Part shown: one piece after another, positions 55,848 through 64,000 of the stretch
How positions within the stretch are numbered: position 1 is the first letter of the stretch
Layout of the letters: each line of letters opens with the position of its first letter
Source: Sphaerosporella brunnea
Lineage: Eukaryota; Ascomycota; Pezizomycetes; Pezizales; Pyronemataceae
Assembly (NCBI GenBank): GCA_008704415.1
Contig: VXIS01000008.1
Coordinates: forward strand, 186,001 to 250,000
Length of the DNA stretch: 64,000 bases
Direction of reading: 5' to 3'
The notes under the pieces: model-generated
The model's input: only the letters and a program-made list of their open reading frames with translations
Told to the model about the DNA's origin: nothing
Database searches by the model: none
Made by a program: the position numbers and the translations under genes

Positions 55848-56977
55848 TTAGGTTACCTCGACCTCCACGCTGTCATCGTCAACCGGCAGCTGCTCCTCCG
55901 CCTGAGCTGCACTTCCTGCTGCGGCAGCATCGTCCACCAGGGCTTGAATAGTTTCCTGCAAACGATCAAACGAAGCGAACGCCGTAGCGTCAGCCGTATT
56001 AGCGGCCAGCCGGGGGTGACGGATATCGCTGCAGCGGATATGGAATCCCTGGTGAGACTGCTCTGGTCAGACTGGAGTGGAATCGACCACAGTTACCAGC
56101 GTGCACCGTTGCTTTCCCGTCGGGAGAGGAACAAGACCAAAGGTGTACACGCTGGCTGCGGCCAGAACATATTTCCCATCGCGCTCAAGGACGCGTTTCT
56201 CTTCTGCGTCCAGAAGCATGTAGGGCTGAGAGCGTATTTTCCGTGCGACATTCCTCTCGGCTTTCTCCTCAGCGGCAATTTCCGATTCAGCACCTTCACA
56301 CGCAGCCCGTAGGCGCCGCATCTCCGCTTTCACCAACACTTACGCCTACTCTGCGTCTTAACTCGCACAAGGTCTTTGTCGTAGCGCTCGCGCGTGTCGA
56401 AGTCGATGCAGATTCCGTAGCACAGTCGCCTGCGGGTGCTCAAGAGGTATATCCGCAGTCTCTGCTTCACGTGTGTAGTCGTCTCACTCATCGCGATTTC
56501 CAACACCAGCCAGGGCACTTTGTGATGGCGGAATAGCAGCGAGCCATCGGGGCGGAAGGTGTAGCCTTCGCCTGAGGAGTTGCAGTCAAGATCAACTCCG
56601 CCGCCGATGAAGATTATGTGCTTCGGCCAGGAAGAAGGCAGGAATGAAGGCGCCTGCACGGCAGCCAGTATCTCGCTCACGAAGGAGTGGAGGATCATTG
56701 CGTGATCCACCACTGGCATCAGAACGGCCTGGAACGGCGTGCACGCTGTGATGGCGCAACCAAGCCACTGAGCGAGATTTCAACGCGTCGGGAATAGGTG
56801 ACACCGGGGCGTAGGTTGACCGCAGCCTGGTTGGAAAAGGTAGTTCGAGATGTCCGCGTAGTCTTCGACGCTGGACACAGGGATCGCGATAGGGATTGAA
56901 CTGTCCACCAGGCGTGAGAAAGCTGAGTCAACAGCGGTGTGCAAGATGGCGAGAAGCTTGACTTCGGCTGATCCCAT
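55848..56977 (-). pseudogene. PD-(D/E)XK nuclease-like protein, broken
   Basis: From an ATG at 56,977 the minus strand reads MGSAEVKLLAILHTAVDSAF onward. A TGA at 56,780-56,782 interrupts, and the same frame continues to about 56,333. This part holds YTFRPDGSLLFRHHKVPWLV and LEIAMSETTTHVKQRLRIYL, with RPD...VLEIA in the spacing of the PD-(D/E)XK core of Uma2-like and related fungal proteins. A frameshift near 56,335 leads to EMRRLRAACEGAESEIAAEE, a coiled coil. A second TGA at 56,067-56,069 is followed in frame by an acidic tail to a TAA at 55,848-55,850. The Lys of the motif is Ala (ExA). Such proteins are abundant in fungal genomes; the substrate is unknown. Both TGA codons could come from CGA by CpG deamination. 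Confidence 0.55.
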
Positions 56978-57213
56978 GTCGTGGTCGTGTTTGATGTGTA
57001 GAACGTCGCGCCGCAATGAAGGCGATGACGTGAACGGCAGATATGTGGTGGGGGCTATAGATGAGGTCGAGGATTGTTACGGTTACCGTTATTGAGACAC
57101 TAAGCAGCGGCCTCTCATTTGTGGGAGTCAGCCATGTACCCGGGCGACGCAAAGCGTTAGTCAGCGCTCTGAAATCCAATAAGTGATCAAGGAAAGGGAA
57201 CATCCACGTCGTG

Positions 57214-57382
57214 ACCACACGGCGAGCCATGATAGGTCCAGCTGAACTGAATTTTTAAACGCCTAGAACCAGCCTGAAACGTATGTTTCATGCTAGAGCT
57301 TACCCGCTATGTATTACTCGGGCAAAGGTAGCGTAAATATCCCGTGTGTTCTATATTGAGACCCGCGTGGCGGCCACACCGT
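57214..57382. repeat. Dispersed repeat flanked by CCACACGG-type ends
   Basis: CCACACGGCGAGCCATGATA at 57,219 recurs at about 26,963, and GGGCAAAGGTAG matches a similar motif at about 27,072. The element ends at GGCCACACCG next to the terminal block at 57,383. Both loci put this repeat beside the dispersed terminal block. Confidence 0.45.
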
Positions 57383-57495
57383 GTGCGGTCATGATTACAG
57401 CGCCACTGCATGTAAAGTCACATGGACCATGCAGTCAGTGCATATGTGTGTGAAACACGGTGCAGTTACTTTCATGCTGCATCTACGTGTGTTGT
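57383..57495 (+). repeat. Dispersed terminal block, copy 4
   Basis: GTGCGGTCATGATTACAGCG, TGTAAAGTCACATGGACCAT and GTGTGTGAAACACGGTGCAG follow the order of the block at 1-112, in the same orientation. No minisatellite follows here. Confidence 0.6.
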
Positions 57496-57539
57496 CGCTG
57501 CTGTTTTGGGGGTTGAGTGACAGTTCGGTGCGCATCGTC

Positions 57540-58197
57540 AAGATTATGAGGGCTATGATATAGGCCATGAAAGGATGATCATCCTCCCCCTGTATTACAA
57601 TCTATGACCCCCATGGATGGTTGTAATGTGCGGTGGCCCAGCGACGGGTCCTGTGGCTCTCCTGGGCTAGAATGCGCCACCTGCTTTTACTGTGTATGGA
57701 ATGAGCTCAAACTTACAGATATACGCCATCAAAGGGCGCTCAATCTCCCCCTATATTCAAATGTACCCCCCCCAAGGATGGTCGCCATGTGGGGTGGTCC
57801 CGCGACGTGTTCTGTGGCGCTCCGGGTCAAAATGTGCTACCTGCCTTTTCCCTGTATGACGTGAGCTCACACTTACAGATATCGTGCACCAAAGTATGTT
57901 CATCCTCCCCCTATATTCAAATCTATCCCCCCATGCATGGTTGTCATGTGAGATGGCCGCGCGGCGGATCATGTGGCTCCCGGGGTCAAAATGTTCTACC
58001 CGCCTTTACTCTCAATGGAATGAGCTCAAACTTACAGATATAGGGCGTCAAAGAATGCTCATCCTCCCCCTATATTCAAATCTATCCGCCCATGGATGGT
58101 TGTCATGTGAGACGGCCCTGCAGGAGGTCCTGTGGCTCCGGCTGGCCAAAATTCATTTAAATCCAGCAAGACCTCTCAGGGCCATTTTATATACATC
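57540..58197 (+). repeat. 160-bp satellite, four units
   Basis: The unit landmark GATATA recurs at 57,557, 57,718, 57,878 and 58,037, giving periods of 161, 160 and 159 bp. Each unit has CTCCCCCTATATTCAAATCT, CATGGATGGTTGTCATGTG and TGAGCTCAAACTTACAGATA. The last unit is truncated near 58,197. A period of about 160 bp is near nucleosomal length. Confidence 0.85.
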
Positions 58198-58306
58198 AAG
58201 AAAATGAAGCCTGTGGAACATAACCCTTATGACATCCCCCCGCTATCTTTACACTTGAGAGAATGTGCAGGCTCAAACGGCTCCCAGGATTTCTGACAGC
58301 CTAATA

Positions 58307-58584
58307 TCTATCGCGGTCCCAACACTCAACCAAAGGTGGTCTCCGTACGGGTGCCGCCGTCGCACAGTCCATCTTTGCGCATCGCTGAGCGTTGGCCCTG
58401 TATGCGCAGGGCTAATTCCTCGGCCGGTATTGCCGCTCAGCACGGGGTGTACGCTCCAACCCCCACTCCCAGCCCGCAGCTCACGTCGTGTTTATTCACA
58501 GACAGTTGGTGTGGAGAGGCGTTCGAGCAGATAGGTGAAGTGAAGGTTAGTTGATTAAAAGCAAGCGAGGGTCGATCCCCGGGG
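58307..58584 (+). repeat. 278-bp inverted repeat, left arm
   Basis: Starts TCTATCGCGGTCCCAACACT and ends near GGGTCGATCCCCGGGG. It matches the reverse complement of 59,757-60,033 throughout. No target duplication was seen outside. The arms have no recognised gene. Confidence 0.8.
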
Positions 58585-59024
58585 TATTTGAAACCGCGTC
58601 GAACATTCCCAGCGGCGGGAGGGGAAAGCGCTCGCATATCCAGTGCAGATATCGCCGCAACCGCGGCGTTGAACGGAGGAGGCATCGAATTGGTTGCCCT
58701 GTAGGACATGCGAGTTTTAAATGGTGCGGGCACAATATGGAGACGGCAACAAGGGCTGTGATGCGGCCCGCGGTGGTGGCACGGAAGTAAATGCTCGGAC
58801 GAAACGCATCTTTACTGGGCTTCACACGATGGATTTGACACCCGGGAGGTTGATCACGAAGGCGGTAAAAGCCGCCTCGCCCCCACAGACAACATCCAAA
58901 CCGTGATTTCAATTCCCGCTATCTGTGCGCCTTAGGGCTACCAAACCGCCTACTCTCCAGTGCGAAACCTGTTCTTGGGCGCCCAGCCAACCGCGCCATC
59001 GCCGCCGCGGACCCGGTGCAGCTA

Positions 59025-59345
59025 CTAGTCCTTGTTGTCGTCGTCAAGGACCTCGAACTGCTGGCCGGCGTCGGCCTTCAGCTCGGCCGCGTCCTTCTTG
59101 ACGTGCGCGAACGCGCAGGTGAGGACGAACCTGCCGATGCGGAGCTTCTGGCGGGCGGCTGCGAGGCTCTGCTTCATGGCGGCGCAGCCGTCGTCGGAGA
59201 CAACGGCGTTGGCGTTGAGGAACGCCAGCTCCTGTGGTTCAGCGTGTCAGTCGTCCTTGCGGCGCGGGAGGGGGGGACCTACGGCCAGCGGGCGCTGCAA
59301 AGATGCTTTGTAGAGCGAGGTGAGGTGCGGCGCTGCGTCGGACAT
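59025..59345 (-). CDS. Small two-exon gene, 89 residues, unassigned
   Basis: Exon 1 is 59,283-59,345 (ATG, then MSDAAPHLTSLYKASLQRPL). A 51-nt intron (59,232-59,282) starts GTAGGT, has CTGAC and CTGAAC branch candidates and ends CCACAG. Exon 2 is 59,025-59,231 and ends in TAG. The joined frame continues ELAFLNANAVVSDDGCAAMK, with a helical middle (AARQKLRIGRFVLTCAFAHV) and an acidic end (EVLDDDNKD). Codon use is strongly GC-ending, unlike the neighbours. No domain was recognised. It sits between two 278-bp inverted repeats, so it may be captured cargo or the gene of that element. Confidence 0.5.
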
Positions 59346-59756
59346 CGCGGTTGGCGGTTGAGGGTGCCGCTGCGGGTTGTGTAGACGCTGGTGGTTGCGG
59401 GCAGCCGTGGCATCCGCGTTGCGGGTTTGCGGGATGCTGCGTGCGTGCAAAGCGCACTGACGTCGTGGACCCCGCGGGTTGGCGTTTGTGGGGCTTCACA
59501 CCCACGACACGTCGCGCGGCAGTGCAAAAACCGGCCGGCGAGGATCGCGCTGCGGGTGGATGCCAGGTGGCATGTAGAACGATGCCCGACTGCGGAGGGG
59601 TGGTGGAGCCCCGGTGTTCTAAGATGGGGTCTGAGAAAGGAAATGAAAGAGGGAGAAATTGGATGATCCGTTAGATCGCCCTGACAGCGACCCCCTATCA
59701 TGCCTCACGACTAATCACTCGCCTGTTACCCTATCTTCTCTAACCGGCGTACATCA

Positions 59757-60033
59757 CCCGGGGCTCGACCCTCGCTTGCTCCCAATCAACTAACCTTCAC
59801 TTCACCTATCTACCCGAACGCCTTTCCACCTTGACTGTCTGTGAATAAACACGACGTGAGCTGCGGGCTGGGCGTGGGGGTTGGGACGCACAGCCCGTGC
59901 TGAGCGGAAATACGGGCCGAGGAATTAGCCCTGCGGATTCAGGACCAACGCTCAGGTATGGGCAAAGATGGACTGTCCGGCGGCGGCCTTCGCACCGAGA
60001 CCGCATTTGGTTGAGTGTTGGAACCGTGATAGA
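59757..60033 (-). repeat. 278-bp inverted repeat, right arm
   Basis: Reverse complement of 58,307-58,584. The arms enclose about 1.17 kb. Together they look like the long terminal inverted repeats of a transposon of 1.73 kb, but no target duplication or transposase was seen. Confidence 0.8.
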
Positions 60034-60283
60034 GTGCAAACCCCCACTGCCGCCGCTTCAAACGACGGGTGCCCAGGTTGGGAGACCAGACGGCCACAAG
60101 GTGTGGAACACGCAAGCGATAACCGGTCGCTATGTCTGTGCTCGTAGTGGCGGGCAACGCATCAGTTCCATTCAGCTGCTGGTGAGCGTCGCTGGTGTGA
60201 GATTATTACACCTGGTATGATTTTTCTCTCACGTCTTTCCTTGCCACAAGATATGGAACCAGGCCCAGAATGTCACAACTACT

Positions 60284-60315
60284 GCCTGCCGCCGCCGCCG
60301 CAGCAGCAGCAGCCA
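60284..60315 (+). repeat. CCG/CAG microsatellite
   Basis: A short (CCG)n followed by (CAG)n tract; in one frame it encodes poly-Pro and poly-Gln. Confidence 0.7.
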
Positions 60316-60691
60316 CCGCTGCACAACCGCCCACCAGTCACCCCTCCACACCCTCCGCCCCGGCCGGCAATTGTCGCGGGGGTGATTTTACGTGCCTTTA
60401 GAACGAGCAAACCATGCAGAACAACGACAACGTTCGGAATATCAATGGTCCCGGTGTGACCGTCATCACCGGGACCATCACCGCAGCAGCAGCGACACCC
60501 GCCCAACTGTCCGCCGCAGCGACCCCCGCCGCGACCCCCCACTGCACCCCGTCACAACCCTCCCCCTGCGCTCCCGGTTCACCAACCTCACTTGGCCCTT
60601 TGTCCCAACCTCAATTTTCCCCGAGCACCTCCCTCACCTGGCACCTTCCCGTTCACCATACACATCGCTACCATCGCCGCATAACGCCCAT

Positions 60692-61487
60692 ATGGCACCG
60701 AAACAGAAAAAGCTCTCCCTCAAGTGCATATACGAAGCCGGGGGGTTGAGAAGTCGCCCGGCCACAACCTACATATTCTACTCCGCCAGCACGCGCGAGA
60801 CCATCGCTGGCGGATCATTCCTGGTTGCTGGAGGCAGTGCGTGGGAGAGGCGATGGAGCGCCCGGTGCTCCTCCGCACCCGGATCTGTACATGTCCAGCG
60901 ATAAGACAATGTTGTACATGTTTGTGGATGGGTTTCTGAGATATGCCACGCAGAACCCGGAGGCAGCTTGGTACTGTGCGCTGCCTCCGGACTCCCCGGA
61001 CCAAACACTACTCGACGTGACCGTTCAGTGGATCGTCCCTGCCGGTGCCCCTGGTGCAGCTGCTGCTGGTCGTGCGCCTGCGAATTCCAACACCACCATT
61101 TGTCCTCCGAGTCCCACTCCGACGACTGCGGGTGCTTTTACTCCTACCATCGGTCAAGCCCACTACCACCATTTCTCCTCCGAGTCGCACTCCGGTGCGA
61201 ACCGTGAGATTTGCTACGGGGGGGAGTTCCAGTTCCTGGTTCGGCCGGGACTGACATGGATGGACCTGCAATCCTCGGGTGGGTGGTGGCGGCCCATGTC
61301 GCCCCCGAGAACTCTGCCGAGTTGGAGAGGTTGCTATGGCGTTTTGCGAATTTCGCGCAAGCTTTGCAGACAATTACGGTTGCGAGATCACGTAATTTTT
61401 TTTGTTAATTTTTTTCTTTGCTGGGGAGGTGGTGGAGGGTTGGGCAGAGTCGTGATTAGGGCGGGCGGAACATATTCAGCGTTCTGA
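60692..61487 (+). CDS. Hypothetical protein, possibly frameshifted
   Basis: An ATG at 60,692 opens MAPKQKKLSLKCIYEAGG and ATTYIFYSASTRETIAGGSF. Near 60,835 the likely frame changes and reads DLYMSSDKTMLYMFVDGFLR, YATQNPEAAWYCALPP and LLDVTVQWIVPAGAPGAA. It ends in a Ser/Thr/Pro-rich part and stops at 61,485-61,487. The middle looks like a real folded domain with aromatic residues, but no family was recognised. A 3' hairpin module like those of the LINE-like elements follows at 61,601-61,640, so the frame may belong to a mobile element. Confidence 0.35.
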
Positions 61488-61600
61488 TGTGGCAGATGTG
61501 TGTTTCTCCGATGTTTTTACTCAAATGTTATTTCTTTGTACTCTCATACCTCTTCAACCACGCCCGCATGAGGCCCAAGGGTTGATTTTGTATATAGCCA

Positions 61601-61640
61601 CATGTCATGGCCGCACGCGGCCAAATGCAATATTCTTAAA
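61601..61640 (+). repeat. 3'-terminal hairpin module, copy D
   Basis: CATGTCATGGCCGCACGCGG, CCAAATGCAATATTCTTAAA matches the ends of the LINE-like elements at 29,530-29,570 and 41,300-41,340. The GGCCGC/GCGGCC core forms a hairpin. The body upstream differs from copies B and C. Confidence 0.55.
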
Positions 61641-61645
61641 ACCAA

Positions 61646-63783
61646 GAAATATACCGCCCCAAATCTCAGCGGTGGTCAACAACCCCTGGTGGTGGGCAAT
61701 TGTCGCTTGGTACATACGTTCAAGCTATTGAGAAGACCGTGCTGGTATGTATTGAGCAGCGGGCGTGGCTTGATTGACGGTTGGTAGGTTGGCGGCCGCT
61801 GGTGAGTTGGAGGGTGCGGGTTTTCGGTGCTTTACGTCACCTAAGGTTGAGCACGCTAAAGGATACGGCCCATTGTCCTGATAGAATACCCTCAGGCCGT
61901 GCATCGCCACATCAAAATTGGGCATGTGACGCCGGCGCCGAACCTGTACTGGTCCAGGCCGGCATGAATGTATTGGATGTGAAGGCGGTACGCACATCAT
62001 ACCTTGCTGACCCACCCACCCTCCAGGCTGCGTCGCGGTGGTACCTGCAGCTGGTTGTATTGCACATAACGCTCCAGAGTGGAGACGAAGGGTTGTGGAA
62101 ACTGGCCTGGCAGCCCTACCCCTGGATCTGTAGACTCGTGCGACGTGTGGCGCTGGCGACTCACGCCAGTCCATACCCTCGCCGCCGCGTGCTGATGCTG
62201 CACCACCGCACGCGCACGATCAGGCGCCGACCGGCCAATTTTCCAGGTTGTTGTCTTCGCTATTCAACGCACCGCGCTCGCATAAACAGGTCGACGCTGA
62301 AAACCAGCTTCCACCTAACCATCAACCTTCATGCGCTGGCGGCACACACTCGCCTTACATACAACTCCGCGGTGGCGGACCTGCGCGGCCAACGTATGCG
62401 ACGTTAAAGGATTCAAAAAGTGTACTCGGAGTCCCATCATCGGTTGGATGACTCTGCACTTTCTGCCGCGAGGAATTGCGGTAATGCTGGACACGAAGTG
62501 ATAAAATGAGCCGCGGGAAGCCTGTCTGCTGGACGACCGAACCCGGCTCAAGGTGAGGAATTTCTTGAGTCACAGATGCGCCTTAAAAAGTGCTCGTGGA
62601 GTTCGAGAATCGTTTAGAGGGGGAGGACGTTACGCCGGATAACTGTAACGTGAATAGACCGGGGTCCATCAGTCATAACACGAAACATAGTGTGGGTGCC
62701 TTACTCCAAGCACGCGACGCGGTGGCTTGATGTCTTTCTGGACAGCAAATTAACCCTCCTACATCATCACAACGTCCGGATTGACAAGGCCAGAGGAGCT
62801 GAGGCTTGGATCTAATCCCACACCGGGAAGCTTGGCTTATGCCCCGACAATGTCAGCTGAGTCCAGATCGTAGCAGTGCAGGCAGTAGGCTTGTATGGGA
62901 TGGCGCTATGGCATGGTCGGCACGGACAGAAGGAGCGCATCGCCGACCTCCGGAAGCTTTTCAAGTAGCAGGAGCGGGTACATGTGAACTTCCAACCCTT
63001 GCCTTAACAATACCCGCCGCCAGCAACCCTAACCGCAACAACCCGCCTCGCGCCGCAGCCACGTGGTCGCGCAAAGCAACCCTGGCCCTGACGTTCACGT
63101 TGGCAGGCAACCCTAGCCTCACCCATCATCCGTGACAATGCAGGTTCCTTGAAAGAATGGAGACTTGTTTCCCACGGAATCCAGCTGGGAAACGGATATT
63201 AAGGAAATTCTGAATACCGTATGCAGAAAGCGTGGTCAGCTGAGATATTACGAACAAAAAACTGTCGCATTCTGTAAGGTCCAGTGACATGCGCAGCCAT
63301 AGGGGTTCGTATTCTGGCACGTAAAGCGTACCTCTGTAGGTGAAGGGGTCAACCTGGGCGCATTCCGCTAGCGTGATACAGCGGCTACGACGGACTCCAC
63401 CGCGAAGCATACGAGGGAAAATATCTACCTATATAAACGCGGTGGAAAAGTTTGAGAATTTACGATGAATGCGGTTGGTAATATCGATGGTTCTTTCGTG
63501 ACTGTTTTTCAATTTTGCTGTCGCGGCGATGTGTTGTTCGCTGCTGCTCCACCCTGGGCCTCCTGTTGTGACGCCCACCTGCCGGCCGTCGGTCTGTATT
63601 CCCCATATGTCGGCCGCACAGCCCTTCTTTGCGATGACCGTGTCCTGCTTGAAGTTACCTGTTAAAGTTAGGAGAGAGAGAGAGAGTTTAATGTAATTTT
63701 GCACCTTGTCTATGACATGTATCCAATGTAAAACCCCGCGTCGGCCCCACACGCAAACAAGCTTCACAAACAGTGACGCCCAT
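61646..63783. other. No gene recognised; (GA)n tract
   Basis: Opposing frames of 149-208 codons at 61,725-62,407 contradict each other. No known domain was seen. A (GA)n run lies at about 63,670-63,686. Confidence 0.3.
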
Positions 63784-64000
63784 CAGTGTTCCTAATAGCC
63801 GGCCCAAAAAGCCCGGCTGTCACAAGATCACGATGGGCTGGCTGGCGGGCTGTCGGGCTGCCAATCACTTTCGACTGAGGTGAACCTGTCATGCAGTCAT
63901 CAGTTTGACCTAGTTACATCGTAAACTGAACAAACTGAAGCGTGTTTCTGGGTAGCTGTTTCTCCATTCCCCAGAGTGAATCATTCCTGTGACCGCTGGA
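63784..64000 (+). mobile_element. Non-autonomous hAT MITE, second copy, cut by window end
   Basis: Starts CAGTGTTCCTAATAGCCGGC, the same terminus as 4,489-4,836, and follows it through AGTTTGACCTAGTTAC to the window end. About the first 60% of the element is present. The right end and target duplication lie outside. Confidence 0.85.

Noticed and set aside
56325..56346. GTAAGT...AG as an intron in the nuclease-like gene
   Set aside because: It would be only about 22 nt, too short for a fungal intron; a frameshift explains the change better.
57540..58197. CRISPR-like array
   Set aside because: Units of about 160 bp repeat through their whole length with no constant repeat and variable spacer; it is a satellite in a eukaryotic genome.
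61725..62407. Opposing frames of 149 and 208 codons
   Set aside because: They contradict each other, and neither shows a recognisable motif or splice structure.

Overview
This is a gene-poor, repeat-rich window of a eukaryotic nuclear genome, most likely a filamentous fungus and probably an ascomycete. The evidence is an intact spliceosomal U2 snRNA gene of fungal type (17,091-17,279, minus strand), short GT-AG introns of 50-65 nt with CTGAC/CTAAC-like branch sites, F-box and ankyrin-repeat genes of the kind that expand in fungi, and fungal-style DNA transposons. The species cannot be named from sequence alone. No operons, rRNA, CRISPR array or telomere repeat was seen. Most long reading frames are shadows, because stop codons are thinned by the balanced to GC-rich composition.

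Only a few genes look intact or nearly so: the U2 snRNA; an F-box/ankyrin protein (45,955-46,584, minus); a multi-exon heptad-repeat protein (8,077 to about 9,300, minus); and a small two-exon gene (59,025-59,345, minus) inside a pair of 278-bp inverted repeats. Several others are decaying. These include an F-box-like gene (27,320-28,391), a PD-(D/E)XK-nuclease-like gene (55,848-56,977, minus) broken by two in-frame TGA codons and a frameshift, two paralogues of an unnamed family (about 16,020-16,870 minus and 54,816-55,354 plus), and ankyrin fragments. There is also a roughly 2-kb segmental duplication (about 21,755-23,740 and 24,420-26,830) carrying ankyrin pieces and a possible Crinkler/RHS-like protein.

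The mobile DNA can often be delimited exactly. A hAT family with CAGGGCTGTCAA termini has three full-length defective copies (14,886-15,704; 19,783-20,775; 48,993-49,813, the last with a perfect 8-bp target duplication) and fragments. A second hAT lineage, joined to a tRNA-like sequence, occurs at about 3,100-3,545 and 50,660-51,150. Two non-autonomous hAT families lie at 4,489-4,836 (and 63,784 to the end) and 47,592-48,028 (relative at 32,924-33,478). A Mutator-like element with 103-bp termini, a perfect 9-bp duplication and a SWIM zinc finger occupies 10,891-11,739. A pogo-like MITE lies at 10,183-10,355. ORF1-only, LINE-like elements (about 28,890-29,574 and 40,025-41,340) end in a small hairpin module that recurs at about 5,287 and 61,601.

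Tandem repeats include a 160-bp satellite at two loci (52,260-52,560; 57,540-58,197), a roughly 65-bp minisatellite tied to a dispersed terminal block (1-240; 28,430-28,840), and microsatellites. Overall this reads as a transposon-dominated compartment in which F-box, ankyrin and nuclease-like genes are duplicated and broken around one conserved RNA gene.
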